This document shows, piece by piece, positions 20,648 to 31,652 of a stretch of DNA of 64,000 bases (position 1 is the stretch's first letter; each line of letters opens with the position of its first letter). The position numbers were made by a program, and so were the translations under genes. Location of the stretch: assembly GCA_019918135.1 (NCBI GenBank), contig WBZZ01000340.1, forward strand, positions 1 through 64,000, given 5' to 3'. The notes under the pieces are model-generated. The model had not been told where the DNA came from. It saw nothing but the letters and a program-made list of their open reading frames with translations, and did no database searches. Source of the DNA: Paulinella micropora. Its lineage: Eukaryota; Cercozoa; Imbricatea; Euglyphida; Paulinellidae.

Positions 20648-21304
20648 ATGACAGATCCGTTTGCCAATCTCGAGCCACCCACAGACCCGCTACCGCCTGT
20701 CACCGAAGCTAAAGCGGCGGTAGCAGCCCCGCCTCCTACTAAGCGTCGCCGGACAGCAGGCCCTTCTCAAGCGAGCCTGGCACGGCGTCTAGGAACAGCG
20801 CCAGCGGGGCCAGAAGACCCCGTGCTACGCGATGACCCCAACTACCGGCTCTTGTGCGCTTATGGCCGCAGCGCTCTGATTGGCCCTAAGCTCAAAAAGG
20901 CACACATCAACTGTGACCCAAAAACTCTGCGCAGGCTGCCCAAGCAGAAGCTGCCGCTGTTGTTGGACGAAGTAGAGGAAGTGCTGGAAGGTGAACTGTC
21001 GGGCGAGCTGGCGGACGCCGTGCTCAAGCAAGGGCTCGTGTGCCTCGAAAACCTAGTAGCGAACCGATCGCGTTACCAAATCGCTGGCACGACCGAGGCC
21101 TGCTTTGCCAATGACCGGTGGTGCTTCCTGCTCGAGCGGGCCAAGCTGCGCGCGGGCATCGGGCTGCAGCGCCTGGACCCTATGACTGAACTGGCCCTGC
21201 TGACGGCACAAACGGCCGCCATCACCCATGCCAAGAACACGATCTTTGTAGCACAGCCGAGCCAAGCCACAAATCTGGACGCACCAGCGCCTGCAGTTAA
21301 ATAA
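20648..21304 (+). CDS. Conserved-looking viral protein, unknown function
   Basis: This is an open frame of 218 residues from MTDPFANLEPPTDPLPPVTE. The first 60 residues are Pro/Ala-rich with a basic KRRRTAGP stretch. The core (residues about 70-150) contains LLCAYGRSALIGPKLKKAHI, LRRLPKQKLPLLLDEVEEVL and VLKQGLVCLENLV. This helical order resembles a family of uncharacterised proteins in algal large DNA viruses, but I cannot name it with certainty. The C-terminus is Ala/Thr-rich. It looks whole. Confidence 0.5.
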   Translation: MTDPFANLEPPTDPLPPVTEAKAAVAAPPPTKRRRTAGPSQASLARRLGTAPAGPEDPVLRDDPNYRLLCAYGRSALIGPKLKKAHINCDPKTLRRLPKQKLPLLLDEVEEVLEGELSGELADAVLKQGLVCLENLVANRSRYQIAGTTEACFANDRWCFLLERAKLRAGIGLQRLDPMTELALLTAQTAAITHAKNTIFVAQPSQATNLDAPAPAVK

Positions 21305-21356
21305 TAAAAAAAATTATTTTGTTGTACGCCAATTAAACATCTCTCCGAAAAGAAAA

Positions 21357-21821
21357 ATGTCCGAGGTCGTGAGCGATCTGTTTTCACTGGAAAACTTTGC
21401 CCGGTCAAGCGCGGCGGCCGCTTTTGCCTATGTGGCCGCCCCGGTCGTTATACCGGGCAATGCGATGTTTAGCTTTTCGTCTGTCCCCGTAATAGGGGCC
21501 GCCCAGGTCAGCAAGAGCACTGGCCTGGCGGTCGTGGCCTTTGTGACCGCCACTGCTATTGACCTCATCCAAAGCAGAGTCCTCAACCGCACCAAGGAGG
21601 GCCGTTTAGCCTCGTACCCCAGCTTGGCCGTGCACGTGGCAGGCGGAGGCCTGTTGTTTGCCATGTCGCCCCGCCTCCTGAGCAAGGGCCAACTCGGCCT
21701 GGTAGGCGACGGTGATACCGCCAAGCAGTTGTTCTTGGTCGGCGCACTTTCGGAAGTGTTTAGTCAGTACTTCTACGAGGGCTACCTGAACCCCGCGAGC
21801 CAAGGACACTACCGCTTCTAA
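21357..21821 (+). CDS. Multi-pass membrane protein, probable virion membrane component
   Basis: This is an open frame of 154 residues from MSEVVSDLFSLENFARSSAA. Four hydrophobic segments can be seen: about residues 18-35 (AAAAFAYVAAPVVIPG), 53-70 (STGLAVVAFVTATAIDL), 89-104 (SLAVHVAGGGLLFAMSP) and 122-135 (QLFLVGALSEVFSQYF). It lies just upstream of another predicted membrane protein gene. In related viruses such proteins sit in the internal lipid membrane. It looks whole. Confidence 0.55.
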   Translation: MSEVVSDLFSLENFARSSAAAAFAYVAAPVVIPGNAMFSFSSVPVIGAAQVSKSTGLAVVAFVTATAIDLIQSRVLNRTKEGRLASYPSLAVHVAGGGLLFAMSPRLLSKGQLGLVGDGDTAKQLFLVGALSEVFSQYFYEGYLNPASQGHYRF

Positions 21822-21855
21822 AAAAGAATCTTGTGTAGCTAGTCTAGAGTGAAAA

Positions 21856-22207
21856 ATGCCAGTGGAAGAGGAAGCTCTGCTGGCCTGGGCTCTGATCGTT
21901 ACAACCGCTATCATCGTGGTCGGCTGTGTGCGCGCCTGTTGCAAGCGGCTCTTGCGCCCATCAATCTCGTGCGACCTCGACAAGCCGCTGCCTACACACT
22001 ACGTGACGCTCGATGACCTCCTCCGGCGGCCTTACCAAGCGCCAAGCGCTGCAGAAGCTCTTTGCGGACCTGGAGACTGTGCTGGACAACTGGGGGCTGC
22101 TGTCTGCAGGCGAGAGCAAGGACCTGCGGATGCAGTGGAACTTAGGTCTTGAGCAGCAAGTTGCGACCGTTGAAAAGTTCTTTTTGCCTGCCTACAAGGA
22201 CGGCAAG
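21856..22207 (+). pseudogene. Single-pass membrane protein gene, left part, split by a transposon
   Basis: The gene begins MPVEEEALLAWALIVTTAII, an N-terminal hydrophobic anchor of about 20 residues (8-28), then a Cys/Arg stretch (CVRACCKRLLRP) and a helical region. An 8.8-kb DNA transposon sits inside the gene; the right part resumes at 31,045. About one further break is present. No family is recognised. Confidence 0.5.
22204..22207. repeat. Target-site duplication CAAG, left copy
   Basis: CAAG directly precedes the transposon's inverted repeat and recurs at 31,041-31,044 directly after the other end. Confidence 0.65.
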
Positions 22208-22845
22208 AACAGAGGTGATGTTCAAAGGTACTAGTACCTTTTGCCACTTTTTGCCACAGGCAATTTCATAAATATAAGAGGCAAATTCCTGCATGTTTTG
22301 TTGATAAAACAAGCAGATCTATGATTAAAAAGCATTATTTATTAATAAATTCAACATTTCAAGTTAGTTTTGAACTTGCAGAGTGACAAAATCAAGCAAA
22401 AATGTGGCAAAAATACTTGCCACTTTTTGCTAAGTTATTTGCCTATTTTTGCTTCTTTTTTGCTTGATTTTTCATCTAATATGAATGAAAATAATCAGAT
22501 TTAATGATAAATTAATTTTACTTCATGATCCACCACCCGGCTGACATGAAATAAGTGGCATGCGGTGTCACTAGTACATTAAAAAGTGGATGTGTAAAAC
22601 TTTCTAAGTCAATGATACGGACTAGTCTAGGCAAGCGTTCCTCGCAGAATTGTGTGCGGAACAGTTTAATTCGATCGTGCTGAATCTAAATATATAATTT
22701 TTAAATTAAGTCTGAAGCCATCTTATTTGTATGTATAAGAAATACACACACTTCAAGTTGCCACCTGCCAATATTAAAATTGTTCTAAGTCCGTAACTCA
22801 TACTTTCAAAGTGCGATCAATTCAGCCGGAAATAAAGCAATCTAA
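22208..22845 (+). repeat. Left terminal inverted repeat of the DNA transposon
   Basis: About 640 bp, matching 30,403-31,040 in inverted orientation with only a few differences. It includes several TTTTTGCCAC-type short repeats near the end. Confidence 0.85.
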
Positions 22846-22952
22846 TTCAAAACAAAGAGAATATAAAAAATAATTAAGAATTTACGTTTTCGTCTAATTT
22901 CCGATTTATTTATTATATAAATACTTTACCACTGTACTGGTACATTTTGCAA

Positions 22953-25783
22953 TTAAGATCGATAGCCCAACATTCCAAGCAAGAGCTGTTGTTCGCGCAT
23001 ATGTTGTTCGCGCAGTTGCCTGCTCTCTCTCTCCAATCTCTGCGACTCCATGATTAGGTGATAGTGTACCATTCCTTGTGCTGAATTTGGCAATACATAC
23101 TGGTTGCGGTCATCTACGTAGTGAGTAACTGGGAATTGGTTGGCGGCATAGGCAGATTGATTGACGTACTGATTTTGGTTGGGAGCGTGATAAGTACGAA
23201 CAACAATATCACCCTGATTGTAGTTATTATTGTAATTGTTCTCTTTTTCAGGGACATGTTTGTTACCCTCGGGCTGGGAATTTGTGACAGTGCTACCGCT
23301 TCCCTTCAAATTTATCTGCTTTATTTCATTTTGGAGAGCAGCAAGTGCGTTGGCCAGAGAGGACGAGACCGCAGTGTTTTGTGCAGTGAAGCTACTCATC
23401 GCGGCAGCAATTGCGTCAGTAACCTGCTGGCCAACATCAACTGGAGCTTCAGACTTAGGAGCTTCAGGTGGTAACTGAGTGGCGCCGACCGCGATCAAAG
23501 GCTTCTCATCGTTCTCACTTTCGGGGTCGTCAAGTGTGACTTCCACCTTTGGCTGTTTTGTCTTTTTCTGTTTGGCTTTTTTCGGCTTACTAGATTTGGA
23601 TTTGCCTTTCGCCGGCGGCTTGCCATGAGTCTCAGCATCGCCAAGCTCAGACTTGATTGCCAACTCCGGAGTCTGTGAAAAAAAAATGAAAAAAAAAAAC
23701 ATATCATCTTCGACGACAGATTATCATGAAGGCGAATTCAAAGCTAGTAACAAAACGAAAAAGCTGATTACGATTTCAGTGGCTGGCTGTGCTTCTTCCT
23801 TGGGCTTGATGACCCTCTTCGGCCGGCCGTTCGCATGGAATTTCTGGAGAGCGTTGGGCTGATCTCTAAACCATACGAAGTCGAAAATCTGCGGAGCTTG
23901 TTCTATGGGTAGTGTCCCCGCAGCCGCAGCGCTCATTTGTGCAAGCCCCGGCTCAACATCTTTCTCCCACTGCTCGACACTCATATAGCCAGCGTTCCTT
24001 GACTTTGCTGCATCTATCGCCTTCATTGACACGCACTGAAACTGGCGAAACACCTGGCCTGTCTCCTGATCCTCAACAACACGACTCACAAGCAAGGTTT
24101 TGTTTAGGTCAGTGATGTCCTTGGAGCCTTGCTTGAGAAAATGTGTGGTCAAGGTTGCCATGGCCCTGACCAAAAAGTGCGTACAGGAAGCAAGCAATGG
24201 TGACAAAATGATTACCCGCACAGCGTCAGTGTCTCATCCTCGCGGGTGACTACATGCTTGCGCGGCAACAACGGAATATTTTTGAGGTTACGCGACTTCA
24301 AAGAGCGAAGACCACGGCAATGTTCTCCCGCCCTCCTACTTGCGACCGGGCACTGAGCGGAGTACTGCAAAATAATAATAATAATAATAATAAATAAATA
24401 AATAAAATTAAAAAAATAATAAAATAAAAAAGTGCAAGCAAAATAGATACAGGAGGCAATGCAGTAAAGGTATAATGCAAAGCTCACATTCGTGGCTATT
24501 AGTCTGACTTCGTGCCTGGCATGGATGTTACGTTCCGCGAGGGAACGCAGGGATCCTTCCCTCTGCACGCAAAGGACGAACGAATCGTCAAGTCGACAAC
24601 CACGCAGTGCTGGGAACGCAAAAGCGAAAGTGCAAGGAAAAGAGATACAGAGAGAGAGAGAGAGAGACAGAAAGAGAGAGAGAGAGAGGTTACGCAATTT
24701 CATAGTCCTTGTCGTGGACAAAGGTGTAGTTGGTCGTTCTGGAGCTGAAGAAGGCGTTTGGGTCTGGCTTGTCTTCCTTGGGCTTGCCATCGTCTGTCTC
24801 TGTCTCTATCTTTCCTTCTTTGTCTTTCTCCGTCTCATCTTTCTTTTCTTTTTTGTCTTCTGTCTTTCCTCCTTTGTCTGTCTCTATCTTTCCTGCTTTG
24901 TCTGTCTCTGTCTTTCCTGCTTTGTCTGTCTCTGTCTTTCCTGCTTTGTCTTCCTCTGTCTTTCCTGCTTTGTCTTCCTCTGTCTTTCCTGCTTTGTCTT
25001 CCTCTGTCTTTTTTGCTTTGTCTTCCTCTGTCTTTTTTTGTTTGTCTTCCTCTGTCGTCTCTGTCTCCTTCTCTGCCTCCTTTTTGTCCTTTCCAATCGC
25101 ATCTAATGCCTTTTGTCTCTCTGTTTTTTGCTTCTCTTCGTCGTCATGTTTCTTTTGCTCTTTTTTCCTCTGTGCCTCTGCTCTCTCTCTCTCTTCTTTC
25201 TCTTTCTTTTCCTTGTCTTGTTGTGCCTTTGCTTCTGCTTCTTTTCGTTCTCTCTCTTGTCTTTCTTTGTCTTTCTGTTTTGCTTCTTCTTCTATTTCTT
25301 TCAGTCTGGCCTGTTCCAGTGCCTCCTCTTCCTCTGTCTTCCTTTGCATCTTTGTCTTTTTTCTCTTCTTCTTCCCATTGTCTTCTTCCTCCTCTTCGGG
25401 CTTCTCACCTTGTGTCTTAGATGTCTCGTTCTTCTTTTTTGGATCTTTACTGTTTTTGTTCTTCTCTTTTGCCTCTGTCTCCTTCTCTGTCTCTGTCTTT
25501 GCTTCTGCCTTTGCCTCTGTTTTCTTTTTCTCGTTCTTCTTCTTTTTTTCATCTTTACTTTTTTTGCTCTTGTCTTTTGCCTTTGTCTCCTTCTCTGTCT
25601 CTGTCTTTGCCTCTGCCTCTGTTTTCCTCTTTGCATTTGCTGCTGGTTTGTCTTCTTGTATCTCTCTTATTACTCTCTTCTTTTTTTCTCTCTTGTCACT
25701 CCCCCCCTCTGGCCATCTAACTAGTTCTAGTGGCTGCCTGGTAGTACTGTCCCATCTTGCTGTCCAACCTGCTGCTACGTCCT

Positions 25784-25832
<49 letters not shown>

Positions 25833-26214
25833 AGAGAGAGAGAGAGGGAGCAAGAGTCTCAAAGAGTCTTCACCTTGAAGGCACAGTTGGCCGGAAAGTT
25901 CCACAAAGGCCGTCGGGCTGCTTCAAAAGACGGCTCGTCGATTTTCCCCGCAGACACGAAGCCCTTAGCAGCGTCCACGGTGCCATGCAGAACCCAGTTG
26001 TCTTCCTTGTTGATCTCCAAGAACACCTTGCCGTCCGCGGCCTTTCGGTGACCAGTCAACGATGCAACCTTGCAACAACCAAGTCAGAGGACATGGAAAA
26101 AAAGCCTGGAGGTGGGGCGAAAACGGGGAAATGGTAACGATTATGGGGGGGGGGGGGCAAATACTGGGAAAGGGCAATGGTTTTCAGCAAGTAAGGGCAG
26201 AGAACCTTTGCCAT
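22953..26214 (-). CDS. Leftward seven-exon transposon gene, 875-residue Lys/Glu-repeat protein, unknown function
   Basis: A consistent model has exons 26,214-26,206, 26,068-25,874, 25,781-24,694, 24,560-24,488, 24,364-24,216, 24,165-23,772 and 23,672-22,953. All introns are GT-AG and reading phases agree throughout, giving 876 codons including the stop. The first part (MAK, then VASLTGHRKAADGKVFLEIN) looks globular. Exon 3 encodes hundreds of residues of Lys/Glu/Thr repeats (KAGKTEEDKAGKTEEDKAGK). A globular region (DITDLNKTLLVSRVVEDQET, near 24,100) follows, then a Lys-rich linker and a Gln/Asn-rich C-terminus with a final coil (SQRLERESRQLREQHM). No known domain is recognised. It may be an accessory transposition protein. 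The acceptor of exon 4 is the least certain junction. Confidence 0.6.
24640..25860. repeat. GA/TC-rich simple-sequence tract over exon 3 and its flanking introns
   Basis: GA microsatellites lie at 24,648-24,690 and 25,787-25,852 and flank a coding tract (about 24,800-25,640) made of degenerate 24- to 30-bp units such as TTTCCTGCTTTGTCTTCCTC. The repeats explain the low-complexity Lys/Glu protein segment. Confidence 0.8.
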
Positions 26215-27045
26215 ACTGGCGATGGTGTCGATGGTGTCGGTCGCACAGAGTTGTGGGGTAGTTGGTGACGACGGTTGGAATTCAAAAAGGTAGCACATTG
26301 AGCAAAATTGGGCCCCAAAAAGCCAATAGTCCGGCAGGAAAAGTGAAAACGCCAGACTTCACCCAAGGACCCTTGCAAAACAAGTCCAAGAGAGAACAGT
26401 TAGAGGTCAAGATGGGGCTGTGTGAGTGCTGTGTGCTGCGTCTGAGATACTTTTTGGAAATTTTTTATGAAAATGATAGGCCAAGCTGCCCTCATCACAT
26501 ATCTGTTGTTTTTTTCCCCCAAAAAAACCCTGCATCCCAATACTCCTACAACTACATTGGCAACTTTTCTGTTGCCACCATACTTTTTGCTCTGGCACTT
26601 TGCATAGGCATGGCTGTGTTTGTTGGAAAACAGACTATGCAAATGTTTGCTATGTTATGTTGTGTTTGCAATGAGTGCTTCTGTTCTTGTACAGCATGCC
26701 TGAAGTACAGTACTTGGAAACTAGGGAGGCAAAATGGGGGGTTGCCACCCACTTTTTTTCTCTTGCTGATCTTGCTTACAACTTGCGTTTTTTTTATCGT
26801 TTGCTTGTATAAATCTTTGTTGTACACTATGGTAAGTTTAGAATGTACTTCTGTTTTGTACGTATTTGTTTGCAACTGCATGTGTTAGGAACTTGCTTGG
26901 CAAACGCTACTTTGCCACCCCCTTTTTTGCCCCTGGCCCTTCAACAGCGATAGGGACCATGAACAAAGAAAAGCCCAACATGTAGTGGTTGTGAATACGG
27001 TACTATTCAAAATTTTCTTGTTTTTTTCAAAATAACTTTGTTGTT
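26215..27045. other. Central non-coding region of the transposon
   Basis: This is the gap between the two divergent genes, T-rich and without a convincing exon. It must contain both promoters and 5' leaders. The sequence TTGTTTTGTTTAG just before 27,055 resembles a splice acceptor, so the rightward gene may have an unseen first exon here. Confidence 0.45.
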
Positions 27046-29378
27046 TTGTTTAGGAAGATGAAGAAACTTAGTAAGATTGGGCTGAGTGCGGGTGTCGTGG
27101 GCCTGTCTTTCCACCAAGTCTTTGGAGGAAGTGAGTCGCGGAATGTCAAGAGCGAACACACAGTTCAGGCCAGCCCTCCTCCCCTCGAATTACCCACTCC
27201 ACGTTCAAATCCACCCACATCCAGTTTTTTTCGTGTATTCAAACATGACAATGACCATCATCATGCATCCCCTTCCTTTCCTACTACAGTCAAATCATCT
27301 ACTACTGCTCCTACTGATACTACTATTACTAAATCTTCTTTCAGTATTAGTAGTAGTAGTAATAGTTTTGCATCTGTCTTCAAACCAACCCGTGCTAATG
27401 CTGTCACACCGTCTTGTCCTTCCAGTTTTTCCCAAGTTTTCCGATCTTCCTCTTTCACAACTACTTTTTTCCTTCCAACACCCACATCAGACACTCATGC
27501 AGTAACGCCAGGTCATGTCGGACAAATATTAGATTATAGAACAAGCACACTTCCATTGTACATAACTCTTGAAGTTCCTGTTCCCCGTCGCATCCGAAAG
27601 GACAACACAAGCACTAATCTAAAAAGAAAAAAAAAGAAAAAAAAATTCCGCCACCAGAAGTTAGACCCAAAAGCTTTCGCAGGTGGCTAGGCTGCACTTG
27701 GCCTGAGCTGGTGCAAGAGATTAGTCATCCTTGCTGCCAAAAACTGCAATGCAATCGATGGGTAGATCCCTTTGCAGCCGCAAAGGCTAGGATTGACACA
27801 GTCCAGATGAATAGATCGGACTTGGCTGGGTGGGCAGCCACAACCATGTTAAGCATGCAGAATGACAAAGGAAAGATAGAATATAGATTGAAAGGCGCAC
27901 GTATTTGTCAGAAAATGTGGTTGCGATTGAACGGGATTGGCGAGAAGACTTATAGGCGAGCTCACAGAGCTGTCAATTGTGACAATTCTTTTTTTGCCGA
28001 CTATGGAAAGTCGGAAGCACCCACAGAGGACCTCACGTGGACCTTCTTGCACCAGAAGTTCTATATAGAGCAGGAAGCTGAGTCGGTTGCCGATGGGATT
28101 TTTCATTTGCAAGACACTTTGGACTTTCCCAAAATCTACGACTACGTCATCAAAGAATGGAAACTTGCGTCCCAGACTCTGTTTTTAAATGGGCAAGTGG
28201 ATCCGAATGGTCCTAGTGAGAGCCTTGTGAGGAAGGTCTGGCGTGCAGAGTTTGGCAAAGTGAAACCAATCAGAAAGGGTGATTTTGCAAAATGCCCGGT
28301 CTGCACCGAACTTGCAGATGATCACCGAAATGGGTACCTTTGTTTTGGGTTTTCTTGCTGCTAACGTTGCTGAGATTTGTAGATTTGCTTCTCAAGCGGA
28401 AGCTGAGAAGTGGCGACAGCAGAATTGCATCCACAACAAAATTCATCGGGCTAATCGGCGTGGAAACATGCGCAGAGCAGTAGAAGGGTAATTTGCGTTT
28501 AGTTCCATTCCTAAAGTCGTAGTGGGTTTTTTTGGGGTTTTTTGTTTAGGAAGAAGGAATATCAAAGAGTGACGGCAGTCACGATTGATATGACCAAGCC
28601 ATTTCATGTCCCTTGGTGCTCCAGAGGAGCTTCGGACTTTCGGGATAAATATGTAGTTAGGCTGCACGCGGGTGGGGCGACTTTGTTTTCACATGACATC
28701 AACTTTGTCTTATGTCACCTACCAAACATCGGACATGCCGTGAATTCCAACATCACATTCCTTTATTTCCTTTTGCGTTTTGAGTTATTCCATCCACGTA
28801 CCAAGGCGACCACGGAACTTTTCCTTGATTGGGATGGCGGGGGGGGGGGGGGGGAAATACCGCTCTAACAGCGATGATGTTTCTGTCCAAAGTCGTGAAG
28901 GAGAAGTGGAGGAGCAAAATAGAGACTAATAGAATGGTTCCAAAGCATTCACACGGGCCGCAAGACCAGAAATTTTTCGTCATGCGCTACTTGGGCTATA
29001 ACACCACCTTAATGACCACCAATCTAGCACAGGCTCTGTTTAAACTTATTCTTGGTTTCAAGAAGAACAAGGATTCGTATTGCATTTTGCTGTTGGCTTC
29101 CGACTATGATTGGGTTGGCTATTTTGCCGATTCCATAAACCCCCGCTTCCACTATTATAAGCGTCCCTTAGCGTGGAAGTATGAGGCGGGGACGACGGAG
29201 TCTGGTGGGCTTCCACGTGTTCGTGTCAAAACATGGGGCGATGCGCAGAAGCACTGGCACGGGGTCAATGACGACCCCGAAGGTGCAGACCTTCTGCCAT
29301 ACCTCAAAGATCCTGGTTTCTGAAAAATACATACTACACATATGATATCATGTCATTATTCTTATACTACTTGTCTTA

Positions 29379-29420
<42 letters not shown>

Positions 29421-30381
29421 AGTTTTGGACAGGCCCAAGAAGTTGACTGGCCTCAAGTGGGTGAGCCCCAAGATCAAGAACGACGTTACCAAGCTCGCTG
29501 CAAAGTATTGCTCCAAGGAGGAGCAGGAATGGCTGGCGGAAGTACTTCAGCTGTCTCAGCTGACGCGTATCGTGTGGGACGGCCGCGACGGCGATGGTGG
29601 CTATCCGGGGCGACCCGGACATCTCGTCTGCAAAGACAAGGCGGGGCAGTCGTGGAACGTCAATCTGCGGGTGATCAACGATCTGCCACAGGATTTGTGG
29701 GCCGTCCCTGAGGATAGAACAGCCGCGCAGGAGGCCGCGTCCATGTTGACGGAGGAGGAGCGACTGTCAGTGGAGAGGACGAGCTTTGTCAATGAGGGCA
29801 AGCAACCAGAGCATCCCCCTTGGCGTGGCGCCCGTCTGCTTTCTGAGGAGGAGCGCAAGCTGCGCGATTTTGACAACCCTGACCGATTTCCCTCACCGCA
29901 CCTCAAGATCGACGCACTCTTGAGTGAGAATCCCACAGAGCAAGGATTGAAGAAAGCTACAGTCAAGGAGCTGAAGTCGTGGTTGGCGGAAAACGGCCGG
30001 CAGCGCTCTGGTTCGAAGCACATTCTCATTCAGCGCGTTTTGTCTGAATTTGCGGATCAGAACAGGGAGCGCGTTGGGGATGAAAAAGCAAGTGGGGGGG
30101 GTGTGGGACGTGGTCGAAAGAGGAGAAGAGTGGCTGTCGACCAAAAAGTCGAGTTACGGGAGGATACTTCTAGCTCCTCTGAGGATGAGCCGATACTGCC
30201 TAGCGAACCAAATCGACCACATTCAGCTGCGCGGCAAGGTGTTGCCCGCACTTTTCATCGTGTTTATGGTATTGACGGAGAAGAAGAGTTTGAGAGGAAG
30301 GAAGGTATAAGGTCGGACCTATCTGATGCTTCTAGTGAAGACTGGGACTGGTCTCCCCTTAACGTTGCAGATGTTGAGTAA
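27046..30381 (+). CDS. Rightward transposase-like gene with SAP domain, spliced
   Basis: The N-terminal region (27,046-27,690) is Ser/Thr-rich. The core begins about 27,711 (CQKLQCNRWVDPF, then DLAGWAATTMLS and GARICQKMWLRLNGIGEKTY) and continues through exons ending 28,333, 28,383-28,487, 28,550-29,315 and 29,423-30,381; the introns are 49, 62 and 107 bp, GT-AG and phase-consistent. Candidate catalytic acidic residues are VTIDMTKPFHVPW and LFLDWDGG, followed by KHSHGPQDQKFF. This order recalls uncharacterised DUF7869-type proteins of eukaryotic transposons. The last exon has a SAP-type DNA-binding helix pair (KATVKELKSWLAENGRQRSG, near 29,955) and a basic/acidic tail. The frame slips at an A-run near 27,630 and at a G-run near 28,850, which could be real decay or length variation of homopolymers. 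Confidence 0.6.
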
Positions 30382-30402
30382 TTAAATTACTATTATTCAT
30401 TA

Positions 30403-31040
30403 ATATTGCTTCATTTCCGGCTGAATTAATCGCACTTTGAAAGTATGAGTTACACGGACTTCGAAAAATTTATATATTGGCAGGTGGCAACTTGAAGTGT
30501 GTATTTCTTATACATACAAATAGGATAGCTTCAGACTTAATTTAAAAATTATATATATTTAGATTCAGCACGATCGAATTAAACTGTTCCGCACACAATT
30601 CTGCGAGGAACGCTTGCCTAGACTAGTCCGTATCATTGACTTAGAAAGTTTTACACATCCACTTTTTAATGTACTAGTGACACCGCATGCCACTTATTTC
30701 ATGTCAGCCGGGTGGTGGATCATGAAGTAAAATTAATTTATCATTAAATCTGATTATTTTCATTCATATTAGATGAAAAATCAAGCAAAAAAGAAGCAAA
30801 AATAGGCAAATAACTTAGCAAAAAGTGGCAAGTATTTTTGCCACATTTTTGCTTGATTTTGTCACTCTGCAAGTTCAAAACTAACTTGAAATGTTGAATT
30901 TATTAATAAATAATGCTTTTTAATCATAGATCTGCTTGTTTTATCAACAAAACATGCAGGAATTTGCCTCTTATATTTATGAAATTGCCTGTGGCAAAAA
31001 GTGGCAAAAGGTACTAGTACCTTTGAACATCACCTCTGTT
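30403..31040 (-). repeat. Right terminal inverted repeat of the DNA transposon
   Basis: This is the inverted counterpart of 22,208-22,845, ending ...CACCTCTGTT next to the CAAG duplication at 31,041. Confidence 0.85.
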
Positions 31041-31044
31041 CAAG

Positions 31045-31237
31045 CTCGCCGCGTACGTCCAGAGCGAAGCTGGCATCTGGTTTGAGCTGGCCGCCAAGAC
31101 TCGTGCTCCGACTCCCGCCCTGCAACAGCTGCAGCAAAGATTTCTGGCCAAGCAAAGTCTGGCCAAGGACGCTCAGTTCCTGGGACAAATTGCGCAAGTC
31201 ATGGAACGCATCTGCCAAGTCATTGTCTTTTAAATAA
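31045..31237 (+). pseudogene. Right part of the transposon-split viral gene
   Basis: Coding-like sequence resumes directly after the duplicated CAAG and encodes a helical, Gln-rich segment (PALQQLQQRFLAKQSLAKDA) that ends at a stop before an AAATTTAATTTT stretch. Its base composition is that of the viral genes. It belongs to the gene that starts at 21,856. Confidence 0.55.
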
Positions 31238-31278
31238 AAAATTTAATTTTCGTGACTTATCAAGTTTAATTAAGAAAG

Positions 31279-31611
31279 ATGGGCAAGCGCACGCGAGAAA
31301 GGCACGAGCGGCACACGGCCAAGAAGGCCGCCCGCAAGGACGCCCGCGCCGCCACCGAACAGCGCATAGGGCGCAGAAAGGCGGAGAGGAGGGAGCGGAC
31401 CCGCGAAGGGCTGCGGCAGTTTGGCAGCACTCTCAAGTCAGTCACGGGCTTTTTCGGCAAGCAGATCGACAAGGTGACCAACATCCCGAAAGAAGCGATG
31501 GACACCACCAAGCAGCTGGGCGATAACGCCGAGGGCGGCCTCAAGTCCATGGCGCTGCCTTTGGCGGTCGGCGCCGCGGCCATTGGGGCTGCGATGATCA
31601 TGAAAAAATAA
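31279..31611 (+). CDS. Basic protein with C-terminal hydrophobic segment, possible minor capsid/membrane-active protein
   Basis: This is an open frame of 110 residues from MGKRTRERHERHTAKKAARK. The first 45 residues are strongly basic. A helical middle (STLKSVTGFFGKQIDKVTNI) is followed by a hydrophobic segment at the C-terminus (LPLAVGAAAIGAAMIMKK). It lies immediately before the capsid gene and is preceded by a TTTAATTAAG motif. A role like that of small internal capsid proteins which bind DNA and membrane is inferred from composition and place only. It looks whole. Confidence 0.5.
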   Translation: MGKRTRERHERHTAKKAARKDARAATEQRIGRRKAERRERTREGLRQFGSTLKSVTGFFGKQIDKVTNIPKEAMDTTKQLGDNAEGGLKSMALPLAVGAAAIGAAMIMKK

Positions 31612-31652
31612 AAAAAATCTTCTTTGTCCTTGATATTATACTGCCAACGACG

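Larger units (their letters stand above)
22208..31040. mobile_element. DNA transposon of 8.8 kb with long inverted repeats, inserted in a viral gene
   Basis: The ends are inverted copies beginning AACAGAGGTGATGTTC and a GGTACTAGTACC palindrome, with a 4-bp direct duplication outside. Inside are two genes facing away from a central non-coding region of about 0.8 kb: a leftward seven-exon gene and a rightward transposase-like gene with short introns. Base composition is more A/T-rich than the viral genes around it, and it has clear introns, which the virus genes mostly lack. The two terminal repeats are almost identical, so the insertion is recent. The transposase-like protein recalls large uncharacterised eukaryotic transposases (DUF7869-type) rather than a family I can name. 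Confidence 0.85.

Noticed and set aside
24730-25785. Rightward open frame of 351 codons rich in Phe, Ser and Leu
   Set aside because: It is antisense to the Lys/Glu repeat exon of the transposon's leftward gene.
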